Origin: Isoetes taiwanensis
Lineage: Eukaryota; Streptophyta; Lycopodiopsida; Isoetales; Isoetaceae
NCBI GenBank assembly: GCA_021234155.1
Contig: JAJEKV010000276.1
Location: 372,001 to 436,000, forward strand
Direction: 5' to 3'
DNA: 64,000 nt
Each line of letters opens with the position of its first letter. Positions within the stretch are counted from its first letter, which is position 1. Below the pieces are notes generated by a model. It was not told the origin of the DNA. It searched no databases and saw only the letters and a list, made by a program, of their open reading frames with translations. The position numbers were made by a program, and so were the translations under genes. Shown here in pieces: positions 24,475-34,779 of the stretch.

Positions 24475-26092
24475 ATGAGGCAAGAGTAGAGGACGATCTT
24501 TTGGTTAGAGGACAAAAGAGATGAAGCCTGGAAAAATCTTAAAGAAATCTACATAGCCTTCAATATCATCAAGGATCAACAGAAGGCTGCTGCTGTTTGC
24601 ATGGGTGTGCAAGATGATGGCCGGGTAGTGGCGGGACAAAAGAGATATGATGAAATGGAGAAGGATTATGTTGAGGGAAGGGCGAGCGACAGAGATTGGG
24701 TGTGGAACATGCTGGAAATTGCTCAGGCTGTGGACCATTCTCTGTATAAGCTTATTACAGTTAAGCAAGGCCACACAAAGGAAGACTGTTGCAGTTTGAA
24801 GAACAATGTTTTTAGAAATTCTATGGATGAAATGCTCAACAAGGCGAAGATGATAGCAGTCAAACTTGACAGCCTGAACTGGACTTCCAAAACAAGCGTG
24901 AAACTTATTAAACGTTGGGAGGATGCTGAAGATCATGTAATAGAATGGCATAGGCGTTTGTTCAAAGCCTCTCTCTCAAGCAGCACTTCTTTCTTGGAAC
25001 AAATCTCTACTTCACTCGAAACCTATCAACTCAACCTAAAAAAAGGGGGACTCAAGGAATGCTGCATCAGAGACTCCAATGGTTTCTTCAACCCTGCAGA
25101 AGTCGAGATGTGTGAATGCCAAAACTGCAAAACCATCAAGGAAAACAAGCTTCATAGCACAAGTACCAGGGTGGGGGACCTCAAAATTCGAAACAGAATT
25201 CCGGTGATGGGCAAAAGCGATTCGGCAAAAGGTCTGATAACCCATGTTTCTTATAAAAATGCTCTGTTAAAAAATGATTCTTTAGATTACTCTAAGGAAA
25301 AGAACAGGAATATAAGTCGGGGAAAAGGACCGGAAAAGGACTTTATTGACCTTTATTCCATCTCCGATCCCTCTGCATATGAAATTTTTTCGAAGAAAGC
25401 CGTTCTGATACACTTCCCCAGAAAGTGTCTGACTATCAGTGAAGTCAAGATGTGGATCACTAAAGCCCAAAATATCCCTATCATGTCTATTCTTAAGTTG
25501 GACAACAGAACTTTCCAAATAGTCTGCAGGGATAAGATCTGTGTTAATCAAATCCTTAAAAGGAAGATTGATCACATTAACTATCAGCCTTTTTACATTA
25601 TGAGGTGGAGTCCCAATTTCATTCCTAACAAGCTCGATAATATCTCTATTACCACATGGGTCTCCCTCCCCAATCTTCCCCCTGTTTTTCTGGACTACTA
25701 CTCACCTCAAAGCTATTTCAGAGGAATTAGGAGATACCATTGATATCATCATCCCTCAGACGAACTACCCTTCCATATGTATCTCTAAAACAGTGAATTC
25801 TAACTGGAAAAGGGAGATCAAGGTGAAAACTGGCCCTGACGACTTCCTGGGTCTTAAGGTCAACTACTCCAAAATGCCGGTTCTACCTCTGGGGGAAACC
25901 TCGGACAAAGGTAAGAATATCCCTCAAAAGGAGCAAAGCAGACAAATTTGGGTTCCTAAGACCCAGGAAAAAGGGGAATCCAGTGCTACAGAGGAATTGG
26001 AAAAAAATCATAAAACATTGATCCCCCTTAAAAACTTTGACCATACCAATATGGATAGATATGGATCAGAACCCTGTTTTATCCTTAAATAA
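24475..26092 (+). pseudogene. LINE ORF1, DUF4283-type nucleic-acid-binding protein (broken)
   Basis: The main open piece runs 24601-25743. An in-frame ATG at 24475 followed by a TAG at 24487 suggests the original start was upstream. A Cys motif CECQNC lies near 25110-25130. The DUF4283 region spans about 25390-25690 (KAVLIHFPRK, MRWSPNF, TTWVSLPNLPPVF). Near 25700 the frame shifts by one; the next frame continues KAISEELGDT to a stop at 26092. In plant LINEs this protein coats the RNA and supports target-primed reverse transcription. Confidence 0.75.
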
Positions 26093-26335
26093 TGTGAATT
26101 TCTCTGTTACTATTAACACAAGAAGGTTTATTTTAGTGTTTCCAGAGACCATACCTAAGGGATGTATGGAGGGAAAAATCTGGAATTCGAATCATACTGC
26201 TGATGAGGTCATAATGGACAATGAGCAGGAATGGCAAATTGTTACAAGGAAAAAAGGCAGGGGTAAGAAGAAAATCTATTTGGGGCCTACCAGAACCAGT
26301 CCAAGAAAGATTCAGGCTGGAAGGGCAGCAGGTAA

Positions 26336-29300
26336 GTGCATACACTAATGGATAGGTCTATAAGTTGCATCACCTGGAATCTCCAGGGAATTAATAGCAG
26401 CATCAAGAGGGAACGGTTAAAGGTATGTATTTTGTCCCTTAACCCTGACATTCTTTTTCTTCAGAAGCATAAGATCCACGATTCTCAGCATGAATCTATA
26501 ATTAGAAAAACTCTTCCTATTGGCTACAGTTTATGGTCCATTCCTGCTCAAGAATCTTCTGCTGGCATTGCTATCATTTGGAGAGATAATCTTAATCTAA
26601 CTGACCCTTATATGGTTAGTGATATGGAAGGCAGTGGCAGATTCTGAGTTGTAAAATGAGAAATGTGAAGTTAGCTTTTGTCAACATTTATGCTTAGGAT
26701 TAAAGTTTGGACTAAAGTCAAGATCAGCCTGGATAACATTGATTATGATGAATGCATCATGGGGGGTGATATGAACATGGTTACCAGTGAATATATGAGA
26801 AATAAAAATTTCAAGCCTATGTTACCCCAAGAAAGAAACATATGGGATAACCTCTTGCACTCCCATCATCTTCTGCTGGCCAGAACTAAGCCTAATGATT
26901 TTAGTTGGACAGATAAAAGGGTGGACCCTATCTGGTGCTTACATGATAGATTCTACATCTCTGAAAACCTTTGGAACAATAGCAACAGAGTGGAGAACAT
27001 GAAGGGTTATACCCTGTCGGATCACTTCCCTCAGAAGATTATTATCTCGGCTCAAGATCAAAACAGGAAAAGAAAAACTCACTTTAAGCTAAATACCACT
27101 CTTCTTGATCATACTGACTTCATGATTAAGCTCCAAGAGGTGTTAGACAGATTTCCAAAACCCCTGGGCAGTTCTGGCTGGATGGATTGGTGGGTAAGAG
27201 CCTCCAAGGCAATTAAAAATTGGTTAAAAGAATGGGGGAAGGAAATCCATTACCAGAAGATGGCCAATCTTAAAAATCTTAGGGATCTTCTTCCTAATGT
27301 CTCAGGGGATCAGCAGGAGCAAATTAGGAAGGAAATCGAGAAGGAGGAGATCAGAATTGCCAGAGGTTGGAAGCTCAAAGCCAAAATTAGGGAAATCAAG
27401 GAGGATGAGAGGTGCAATTCCAAATTTTTTTTCATTAAGGCTAAAGGCAGAGCAAAGAAAAACCATATCTATGAGATTATGGCTGGAGATGATCTTATCT
27501 CTAATGAAGAGGAAATTAAGAGGGCTGCTGCCAGTCACTTCACTAATGTTATGGGTACCAATCAAGATTGTCATCCTGGCACCATTTTGAACTTTATTAA
27601 CCTCCAAGCAAAGGTTACTAATGAGCATAATAGGGAGTTGGAGAAGTGCTTCAGTAACCTTGAGTTGTATCATACAGTCAAAGAAATGGAGAATGGCAAG
27701 ACTCCTGGACCTGATGGTCTACCGGCTGAGTTCTTCAAGAAAGCATGGCCTATTCTTGGAGACAGTATCACAAGTTTAGCAAATGAGTTCAAACAGCAGA
27801 AGTGTCTAGATGCCAGAATTAATACTAGCCTCATTGCTCTTATCCCTAAGAATGATATGCCAAGCAGCTTTTCAGACTACAGATCTATCTCTCTCTCTAA
27901 TGTGATCTATAAGATCATCTCAGGTTCTATTGCTGCTAGGCTCAAGCCGGTCCTTGAGAATATCATCAGCTCCTCTCAGTCGGCCTATCTGAGGGACAGG
28001 TACATTTTGGATAATGTGGTCACTGCTATTCTAGGTCTGAACTGGGCTAAAGATTCTGGGCAAGATATTGCCCTTATTAAGCTCGACATCACAAAGGCTT
28101 TTGATATGGTGAGTTGGAGTTTTCTGCTGCACTGTTGCAATGCTCTCGGATTCTCCGAAGAGGTAATTAATATCTTTTATGCTATCTTAAATAATTCTCG
28201 GTCCTCTGTTCTTATCAATGGTGAGTGCAGCCCCTTCTTCCCCCTAAAAAGGGGTGTGAAGCAGGGTTGTCCCTTAACCCCTTTTTTATTTCTAATTGTT
28301 ATGGAAGCTTTGCATAGCAGACTTGAGGAGAGATCCAAGGACTCTCTTTACCTGACAACAATATTATAGATCAAATTCTAAACGGACACTTTGCAGACGA
28401 TACTTTTCTCATGGTCTCTATGGATGAAAATTCGATTCTAAATACTCAAACTACCTTGGATGAGTTTGGAGCAGCCTCGGGATGTAAGATTAACCGGACT
28501 AAATCAAGGGTGATGGCAAGAAATCAGGTAAAGGGAGAGCAAACAGCTGCCCTCCTGGATTGTAAGTATGACCCCCCACCCTCAAATCAAAGATTCTTGG
28601 TATTCCCTTTGCTAGTAGGAGCAGCCCCTCTGACATCTGGGAGGGTATAATTGATAAGTTTCAAAGAAAAGTTGACAGCCTAAACTCTAAGTATTTGTCT
28701 AAAAATGGTAGGGCTATCATAGCTAATTTTGTTATCTCTGCTTCTCATGTCTACCAATCTTCTGTTATCCTTGCTCCTAAGAAAGTTTCGTCTAAGCTTC
28801 AGGGTATAATTGGAAGGTTTATCTCTTCAGGTCAGAACAGAAAATGTTGGACACCTGTGTCCATGGAAGAGTGCTGCAAGAAAAAGAAGGCTGGGGGTCT
28901 AGGTGTCATTAACATTGAGAAGCAGGGGATTGCTCTTATGGCCAAGTATTTCTATAAAGCTGCCTACGGCCTTATCAAACACCCCATCTCGATTATCATC
29001 CAGCACTATATTAATAAGTGTCACCCTTTTGGCTGGAGACATATCAAAATGCATCTTCCATACTCCATTTATTTTCCTTTTACAGTCCCTAACTCTACTC
29101 CTGGTATTTTAAAGAAATGGGTTAAAGCATGGATTCAAGTTAGAGGTATGTATACTTGGAAGGAAGGCTTATCGATGGATCATACCATCTTTTGGAATCC
29201 GGCCCTGATTACTAACAATGGGAACCTGTGCTTAGCATGTCATTTTCCAGATCAGGTAAAAAAATGGAGTCTTAAAGGTATCATTTATGTGCACAATATG

Positions 29301-29967
29301 TTCAATGACCAGGGGCTGATTCCATTCGAAAACTCTCCTTTGGTTGATGAAGGAGAGGACTGTAAACTTCTGTATAACAACATTTGTACCACATTGACTT
29401 ATGGTATTTGGTCCATTGATGGAATTAACTGGAATCATAACGGGTTGCTGAATTTTACAGTCAGGAAAGCTTATAGGCATCTCATGAGAGACCAGGAAAT
29501 TACCATCCATAGAAAGTGGCTGACAGATCAAGACAGATGTATCAAGAATCTTACTTTTATGTGGTCCAGTCCTATCTATCCAAAAATCAAGTCGTTCATG
29601 TGGCAACTCTGGCACAGGGCCCTGGCTACAAACAAAAAGAGACACAGACTTCATATGGCAGACTCGGATATCTGTATCAGATGTATGGCCAACAGAGAAG
29701 ATGAGGACCACTTATTCAGAACCTGCATATGGGCGGAGTGGATTCTGGATTTAGCCTCGACTTATCTGGGATATGATCTCCTCTCTCTTAGCTCCCTGGA
29801 TTTCTTTCTCCCAGCCAACCCAACGGACTGGAGAATCTACATCCTCCTGTGGAGGATCTGGAAGGGGAGAAATGAATTTGTTTTCAATTATGATTATCAA
29901 CCCGGAGGGAGTAATAAGACAGATCAAATATGATGTTGATTGGATTATTGAAGGTTTATCAAACTAA
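26336..29967 (+). pseudogene. LINE ORF2, endonuclease-reverse transcriptase (broken)
   Basis: The N-terminal APE-type endonuclease starts ISCITWNLQGINS and continues to AGIAIIWRD, then stops at 26647. After a small deletion it resumes at about 26740 with GGDMNMV, FSWTDKR and the catalytic LSDHFP. The RT has KTPGPDGLPAEFFKKAW, SAYLRDRYILDNVV, KLDITKAFDMV, GVKQGCPLTPFLF, a frameshift near 28360, then FADDTFLM at about 28390. Another shift near 28600 leads to the thumb and a C-terminal zinc-binding segment (CIRCMANREDEDHLFRTC, about 29670-29725). A last shift near 29890 extends the frame to 29967. No RNase H domain is seen. Confidence 0.85.
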
Positions 29968-30275
29968 TGGGCCCTTTAATTGCAGGATTAATGTTCGTGC
30001 TGATGAGGAGAATTAAGTGGAAGAAAATCAATCTGGAGGCAAATATTTTCGGCTCACCCAATACACTTGGGCATGAAGAACCCTGTTTGTGCGACTGTTG
30101 CTGCGACCAAAATTATAACATCAGACGGGAGTTGATCTGCAAAGCCAAGGATGCTAAGGGGAGATATAATGTGGCGAGAGCAGGGTCTTGCATGTGTATG
30201 TTCTGTACCCTCAGCACAGAGGTCAGGGAAAAAGGAAGGAAAATTACTTATCTAAACCTGAGATCGAGTTTCTAA
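29967..30275 (+). CDS. Small Cys-rich open frame in the LINE 3' region, unknown
   Basis: 102 codons beginning at the ATG right at the end of the ORF2 frame. It has clustered cysteines, CLCDCCCD near 30087-30110 and CMCMFC near 30190-30207, separated by a basic stretch. The pattern suggests metal binding. I do not recognise a family, and it may be a chance frame in the 3' UTR. It lies between ORF2 and the A-run, the position of an extra downstream ORF in some LINEs. Confidence 0.3.
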   Translation: MGPLIAGLMFVLMRRIKWKKINLEANIFGSPNTLGHEEPCLCDCCCDQNYNIRRELICKAKDAKGRYNVARAGSCMCMFCTLSTEVREKGRKITYLNLRSSF

Positions 30276-30627
30276 GTGGAGAATCCTTATCTGATGCACA
30301 AAAATATCACACCCAGTAACTATCTATAGACTTACATCTTTCTATTTTTCTCAATAGTTCTTGACTTTTAATAGATAGGAGGGATCCTTGCCCTCCTTTC
30401 TATTCTCGGGTTAAACTTCCCTGTAAAAAGTTTTTTCTATGTACTCTTTCATACTTATACTTTAAATATATATATACCGACTTCAATTAAAAAAAAAAAG
30501 AGGATGGATTTCTAGTAATGGTTTAAGTTTCAATTGTGCAAAAGGAAGATTCAATTCTTCACCACCATTAGCAAGCTAGAATGTGCAAGTTTTGACAAGA
30601 TCCCGAATTGCCTGGAGGGTCAACTCG

Positions 30628-31095
30628 GCAGGTTCGTCACATGGTTGTATTAGTTAAAGCATTCTTATTAAGATATTGAATTATTTTGGTAGAGGTTCGA
30701 CTCTCCATATCTCAAATTCTAAAATCTTAGGCGAACCCGTATAGAGATGAGTCCCAATATATCATATTCCTAAACCTTAGGAGAACCTGCATTCCATATT
30801 TCAAAATCATAGGCACCCCCAGTCATAAATGACCATTTGAAACAAGAGGCACCCAGAAGCCCAACATATGTTTGGGCCATAGGATAGGCAGATCTGATGA
30901 CTGAGGTAGTCCAAGGTACACCTCGTTTAGAATATGGTCCCAGGGGATTTGATATGGATGTATAATTCTTGAGACCATAGACCATACCCCCAAAACAATT
31001 GAATAGACTATTATTAAAAAGAAAGAAAAAAACATAAATTCAATATTTATATAAAATAAGCACGTTAGTTTGCTAGTTGCATTGGTTAAAGCATT
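30628..31095 (+). repeat. Repeat family with tRNA-like head (SINE-like), copy 1 plus start of copy 2
   Basis: TTAGTTAAAGCATTCTTATT (A-box-like) is followed by GGTAGAGGTTCGACTCTCC near 30690-30705 (B-box-like, with a T-arm-like stem). The body extends to about 31010 and ends AAAAAGAAAGAAAAAAA. A second head (GCATTGGTTAAAGCATT) starts at about 31076 and is interrupted at 31103 by the hAT-like element. The rest of that copy lies inverted at 45333-45092. Partial relatives occur at 13335-13425 and 21045-21095. Confidence 0.55.
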
Positions 31096-31840
31096 TTTAT
31101 TAACAGTGTTGTCAGGTACGTTTAGTACGGTATGGGTATTATACGTACTTAACGTATTAATATTGTATGCATACCTCTCATTTAAAAAGTACTTTAAATA
31201 CGTTTTTTGAAATTATAAAATACTTATTAAATACATAAAATATGTACTGTATGTACAGTACGTAAAGTACTTCTTGTAATTTTGTAGAACTATTATTTCT
31301 TGTATTGCAGTTGCAATAACAACTAGTATGAAGAACTTCAAGTTTTAAATAATGAACCATATTTCTCAAAGTTTCCAATCCAAAATATGTCTATTTAAGA
31401 GTTATATATTCTAATTTGCAATCTACACCCAAAAACAAATAAATTTAAGTGATTGTTGCTCATTTGTTGCATTCGAAGCTATTAACCGCCGCTGACCTCT
31501 GTATTTCTTTCCTGGCATGAATGCAAGCTACTGAAGTATTAAGGAGAAGGTCTGCCTCCTGCATGACAAAACAAGGAGAAAGATGGGTCTGCATCTCCAT
31601 CTCCATTCCGATTCGGTGGCTAGGGTAAGAAGAAAGAGGGGAAAAACACAGAGGCTTTGGGTTTTTATTTGCAAGAAGATTGTTTTTTTTTTTGTTTTTT
31701 AAAACTACAATTCTATAATTTCCCTAATGTCTAAAGGTCCTAATGTGTTTTTTACTCCTATTCTATAATATACAACAATGTATTTTTCCTAATGTATAAT
31801 TTACCAATTCTATTAGTCTAATGTCATTTGGAGGGGGTTT

Positions 31841-31877
<37 letters not shown>
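31841..31877. repeat. Poly(T) run
   Basis: About 36 T in a row after GGGGGTTTG. Could be the A-tail of a minus-strand retroposon lying to its right, but no source sequence is recognised. Confidence 0.8.
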
Positions 31878-31880
<3 letters not shown>

Positions 31881-32070
31881 TACTATCTTATTTTAATAGA
31901 GGAAAGTAATGGGGTTGCACAGACCTAGCAACAACAAGAGAATATGGAATAAGCTACATCTGTAACATGTGATACCCTGGCTGATAAACACCATGGTCTG
32001 GAGAATGTCATAAAGACAAGACATAATGTGTAGCCCTAAAATAGATGTCTTAGAACATTTTGATCGGGCG

Positions 32071-32150
32071 TAACTCCTCTTAATGGTGTATAGTGGAATT
32101 GTTGTTGGATAACTCCTCTTAATGGTGTATAGTGGAATTATTGTTGAAAT
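32071..32150. repeat. Tandem duplication, period 39
   Basis: TAACTCCTCTTAATGGTGTA starts at 32071 and 32110, each continuing TAGTGGAATT.TTGTTG. Nearly identical, so recent. Confidence 0.75.
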
Positions 32151-32306
32151 CCAGGGATGGTTATGCTGCATTAGCTTTGCCTAGCTATGATATTTATATG
32201 GTCTTATAAAACAACACATGCTACATTTGGTAATATTAAATGTTACATTTGGTAATAACGAATGGATAAGATTTATTAGGGCAAAAGAAGAAATATCGAA
32301 GGTTTC

Positions 32307-32735
32307 TTGGAGCCGAAGGATATGGCGTTAAGGGATAGAGACCTCACGGCCATCTGCATGATCTGGAACAAAAAAGCACAAGCTAGAACTGTCGGTAACA
32401 GGTACACATCTTTTGCTTATAAGAGATACAAATTTCGCAAAAAACACAAGGCTCGGAGCATTCAGATCAAGCTCTGTAGTCAGGGAAGGCTTAAAGCCTG
32501 TAGGGCAGCCATGGTGAGAAAGAAAGGCGATCTGAATATCGCCACAAGGAAGAGGATAGCAGAGGAGAAGTTGAAATCAAAAGGCATCAAGAAAATTTTC
32601 CAATACCACAATTCTGTGGTAACTCCAAACATCAACGGACTCCCTCCTATGGCAAACACGTTTGATCAATGGAGAATGATGAAGCGAGAAGGGGAAGGAA
32701 AGGGCCAATGGCGAATCTGTCCCCAACATTATTGA
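32307..32735 (+). CDS. Unknown basic open frame inside the hAT-like element
   Basis: 142 codons, very rich in Lys and Arg in the first two thirds (YKRYKFRKKHKARS). No domain recognised. It has no visible splice partners, and the frame ends in a stop before tandem-repeat sequence. It might be a captured gene fragment, a worn transposon protein or chance. Confidence 0.25.
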   Translation: MEPKDMALRDRDLTAICMIWNKKAQARTVGNRYTSFAYKRYKFRKKHKARSIQIKLCSQGRLKACRAAMVRKKGDLNIATRKRIAEEKLKSKGIKKIFQYHNSVVTPNINGLPPMANTFDQWRMMKREGEGKGQWRICPQHY

Positions 32736-32946
32736 TGGGATGAATTTACAAACAACAACAAAAAAATAGGCACATCCGGAGGACACCGCAACTTGAAGTG
32801 ACCCACACCAGCGGGACGACCTACAAAGGTTTGATAGGCTTAATTCATTTTGAAAAAATTGTTTACATCCTAGATCTATGGGATCTATACTAACTCCTAA
32901 TAAATTCCTCCGAAAATATTCCCACCCTAATTGCTTAAGTGATCTC

Positions 32947-33525
32947 TTTATGGTAATGCAAATGAAAAGATGAAGCAGATAGAGCGACATATGGTAATAT
33001 TTTTTTGGCTCTAAATTCAAGTGATATGTGAATTATGTAGGACATCTGAGTTCTTAATTTAAATAGGATGCTTATGGGAATGCCTAACTTACCATTAATA
33101 AAGTAGACTTGTCTGATCTATGATTTTCTTTGGGTGCGACCATTAAATAGATAGACTAGACTATTCAGATCTAGATAAAGGTAGTAGTCGGGTTATGGTT
33201 GCTCACATTTGATCACGAAAGACTACTGCTCTTTCTTTGTGATTTGTTTTTATGGTAATGCAAATGAAAGAGGATATAGATAAGCAGCATATGGTAATAA
33301 TCTGCTCACTCTAAATTTAAGTGATCAAACCGGACTTATTTAGGACATACAGTTCTTAATTCATTTAGGATACATATGGGAATGCCTAACTTACCATTAA
33401 TAAAGTAGATCTAACTGATCTATGATTTTGCTGGTGCAGCCATAAAATAGATAGACCAGACTACTTAAATCTAGATCAAGGTAGTAGTCAGGATTTGGTT
33501 GCTTATATTTGATCATAATTTTGGC
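32947..33525. repeat. Tandem duplication, period 302
   Basis: TTTATGGTAATGCAAATGAA starts at 32947 and 33249. GGGAATGCCTAACTTACCAT recurs at 33076 and 33378, and TAGGTAG-type ends follow in both units. Moderate divergence. Confidence 0.85.
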
Positions 33526-33730
33526 CTAATGCCTAGAATACTGACATAGTGAAGGGGGATAACCTCAAAGAAACCCATGACACCTGCTATCCCATGCATT
33601 ACAACCATTCTTATGCTTGTTTTTGTTTGTCGATGGTAACGTGGGTTTTCTTTGCTCTATCTCGATATTTTGTTCAATCTGGACATTTATTTTTGGGCTA
33701 CGAAAGACCTGCTTGCTACATTTGGGATTT

Positions 33731-34043
33731 GCTTGACCTATTTTGGTACTATGGATATTGTAATTTAATGGAAATCATTTTTGAAATATTTCTGGTAACA
33801 CTCTGAAACCTGTGATATTTAGCAATGTATATCTTAATTGTTTACAAGGCTATCGAAATATTTTCTGAAGCATTTAAATATGGTAGTTAATCTGCTGTAA
33901 GCTTGACCTATTTTGATTTAATGGAAATTATTTCTGAAATTTGTGAGCATTCTGAAACTTGTGGGTTTAGCAGTGCCTATTTTAAATATCTACAAGTCGA
34001 TTGTAACATTTTATGAAGCATTTAAGTAAGGTAGTCCTTTGGG
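33731..34043. repeat. Tandem duplication, period about 170
   Basis: GCTTGACCTATTTTG starts at 33731 and 33901. Both units continue TTTAATGGAAAT.ATTT.TGAAAT and end in GAAGCATTTAA.TA.GGTAGT. Imperfect. Confidence 0.75.
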
Positions 34044-34350
34044 ATGCAGTTTATGCATTGATATTAATTGGGTTCTTTGTATAAAATACCATGTCCTTGG
34101 CTTAAACATAAAACCACGATTATGTTTTAAGGTTGCTAATGGATCTTCTTATTACCTTATAAGGTCTTAAGCCGATAATAGTCTGTTGTAACAGATTAAA
34201 AAGGTTTTTTTTTTTTTTTTAAGTACGTATCATATGTATTAATACGTTAAGTACGGTATTAATAAAACAAGAGTGTGACGACCATACGGATATTCGTATC
34301 ATGAGAACATTATACTCGTAGATGGTGCGTCTGCGGATGCAAAAAATAGT

Positions 34351-34420
34351 TGCACAAGGCGGGGTTTGAACTTCGCAACCTTCCAATTGCAAGTCACACA
34401 CCCTTGCCAAATGCGCTACC
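34351..34420 (-). other. tRNA-like A-box/B-box segment inside LTR U3
   Basis: Read on the minus strand: GGTAGCGCATTTGGCAAGGG, then GAAGTTCAAACCCCGC. These resemble tRNA D-arm/A-box and T-arm/B-box with tRNA-like spacing. The same segment is at 45814-45883 in the partner LTR (plus strand there). It is not a tRNA gene: no acceptor stem closes. It is either an ancient SINE head built into the LTR or a by-product of tRNA-like evolution. Confidence 0.55.
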
Positions 34421-34479
34421 AATATTTGTTAAAGATATTCCTTCACGTCTTCCTCATATGTGGGATTATATCCAGGAGG

Positions 34480-34497
34480 TTCTAGAATATTCTAGAA
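34480..34497. promoter_or_regulatory. Heat-shock element in chromovirus LTR
   Basis: TTCTAGAATATTCTAGAA is four alternating pentamers (TTC..GAA..TTC..GAA), a perfect site for trimeric heat-shock factors. It lies 67 bases upstream of the TATA box. The same site is intact at 45737-45754 in the partner LTR and keeps three of four units at 44006-44023 in a third copy. Confidence 0.7.
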
Positions 34498-34779
34498 CCT
34501 AAATGCATGCGCGACACTTGGCGTGATCTCATTGGAGTGGCGCAATCCTGAACGTTGGCCTAGATATATAAGGAGGCACCTCCTTCTTGTCGAACCATTC
34601 CAGTTCAACGCCAGTCTTGAGCCTTCTAGGCATCTGTCTCGTGTTCCTGCTTGCCTTCGGGCCATTGTACTCTTGATTCATGTTCATATATCAGATTCTT
34701 TGCCGATCTTGACGTATTTCGTCCGTATTTCTTGCATATTTTCAGCACATTTTCCTTGTTCTCGCGTAGGTTCATGACA

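Larger units (their letters stand above)
24001..30499 (+). mobile_element. L1-type LINE retrotransposon, near full length, disrupted
   Basis: Order is 5' region, ORF1 (DUF4283-type RNA-binding protein), ORF2 (endonuclease plus reverse transcriptase), a short Cys-rich frame, AT-rich 3' UTR and an A-run at about 30489-30499. The 5' boundary is uncertain; 24001 is only an estimate. No target duplication was found around the A-run. Both main frames carry frameshifts or stops, so this copy is not autonomous. Confidence 0.8.
31104..34273 (+). mobile_element. hAT-like non-autonomous DNA transposon, left part
   Basis: Begins CAGTGTTGTCAGGTACG at 31104 after TTTATTAA (31096-31103). The matching end CAGTGTTGT lies at 45342-45350 next to TTAATAAG, which reads CTTATTAA on the other strand: 7 of 8 bases of a hAT-type duplication. 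Subterminal GTACTTAACGTATTAATA words at about 31155 recur inverted at 34220-34258. No hAT transposase is recognisable inside; the interior holds tandem duplications and one unknown frame. The right end was displaced by the inversion described under findings. Confidence 0.6.
34274..34779 (+). mobile_element. Chromovirus 5' LTR
   Basis: Runs from TGTGACGACC to TTCATGACA. It contains a perfect 24-bp palindrome (34477-34500) that is also a heat-shock element, a TATA box TATATAAGG at about 34565, and an antisense tRNA-like segment at 34351-34420. The partner LTR is 45450-45972 on the minus strand, and AAGAG flanks the outer edge of both. A third related LTR lies at 43889-44253. Confidence 0.85.

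Noticed and set aside
24505-24951. 148-codon minus-strand frame
   Set aside because: Antisense shadow of the LINE ORF1, which has the convincing domain on the plus strand.
34351-34420. Functional tRNA gene on the minus strand
   Set aside because: A- and B-box-like words are present, but no acceptor stem pairs and the segment is repeated inside LTRs.
34477-34500. The 24-bp palindrome read only as a hairpin or terminator
   Set aside because: Its TTC/GAA pentamer phasing and position upstream of a TATA box fit a heat-shock element better, and it is kept in both LTRs.
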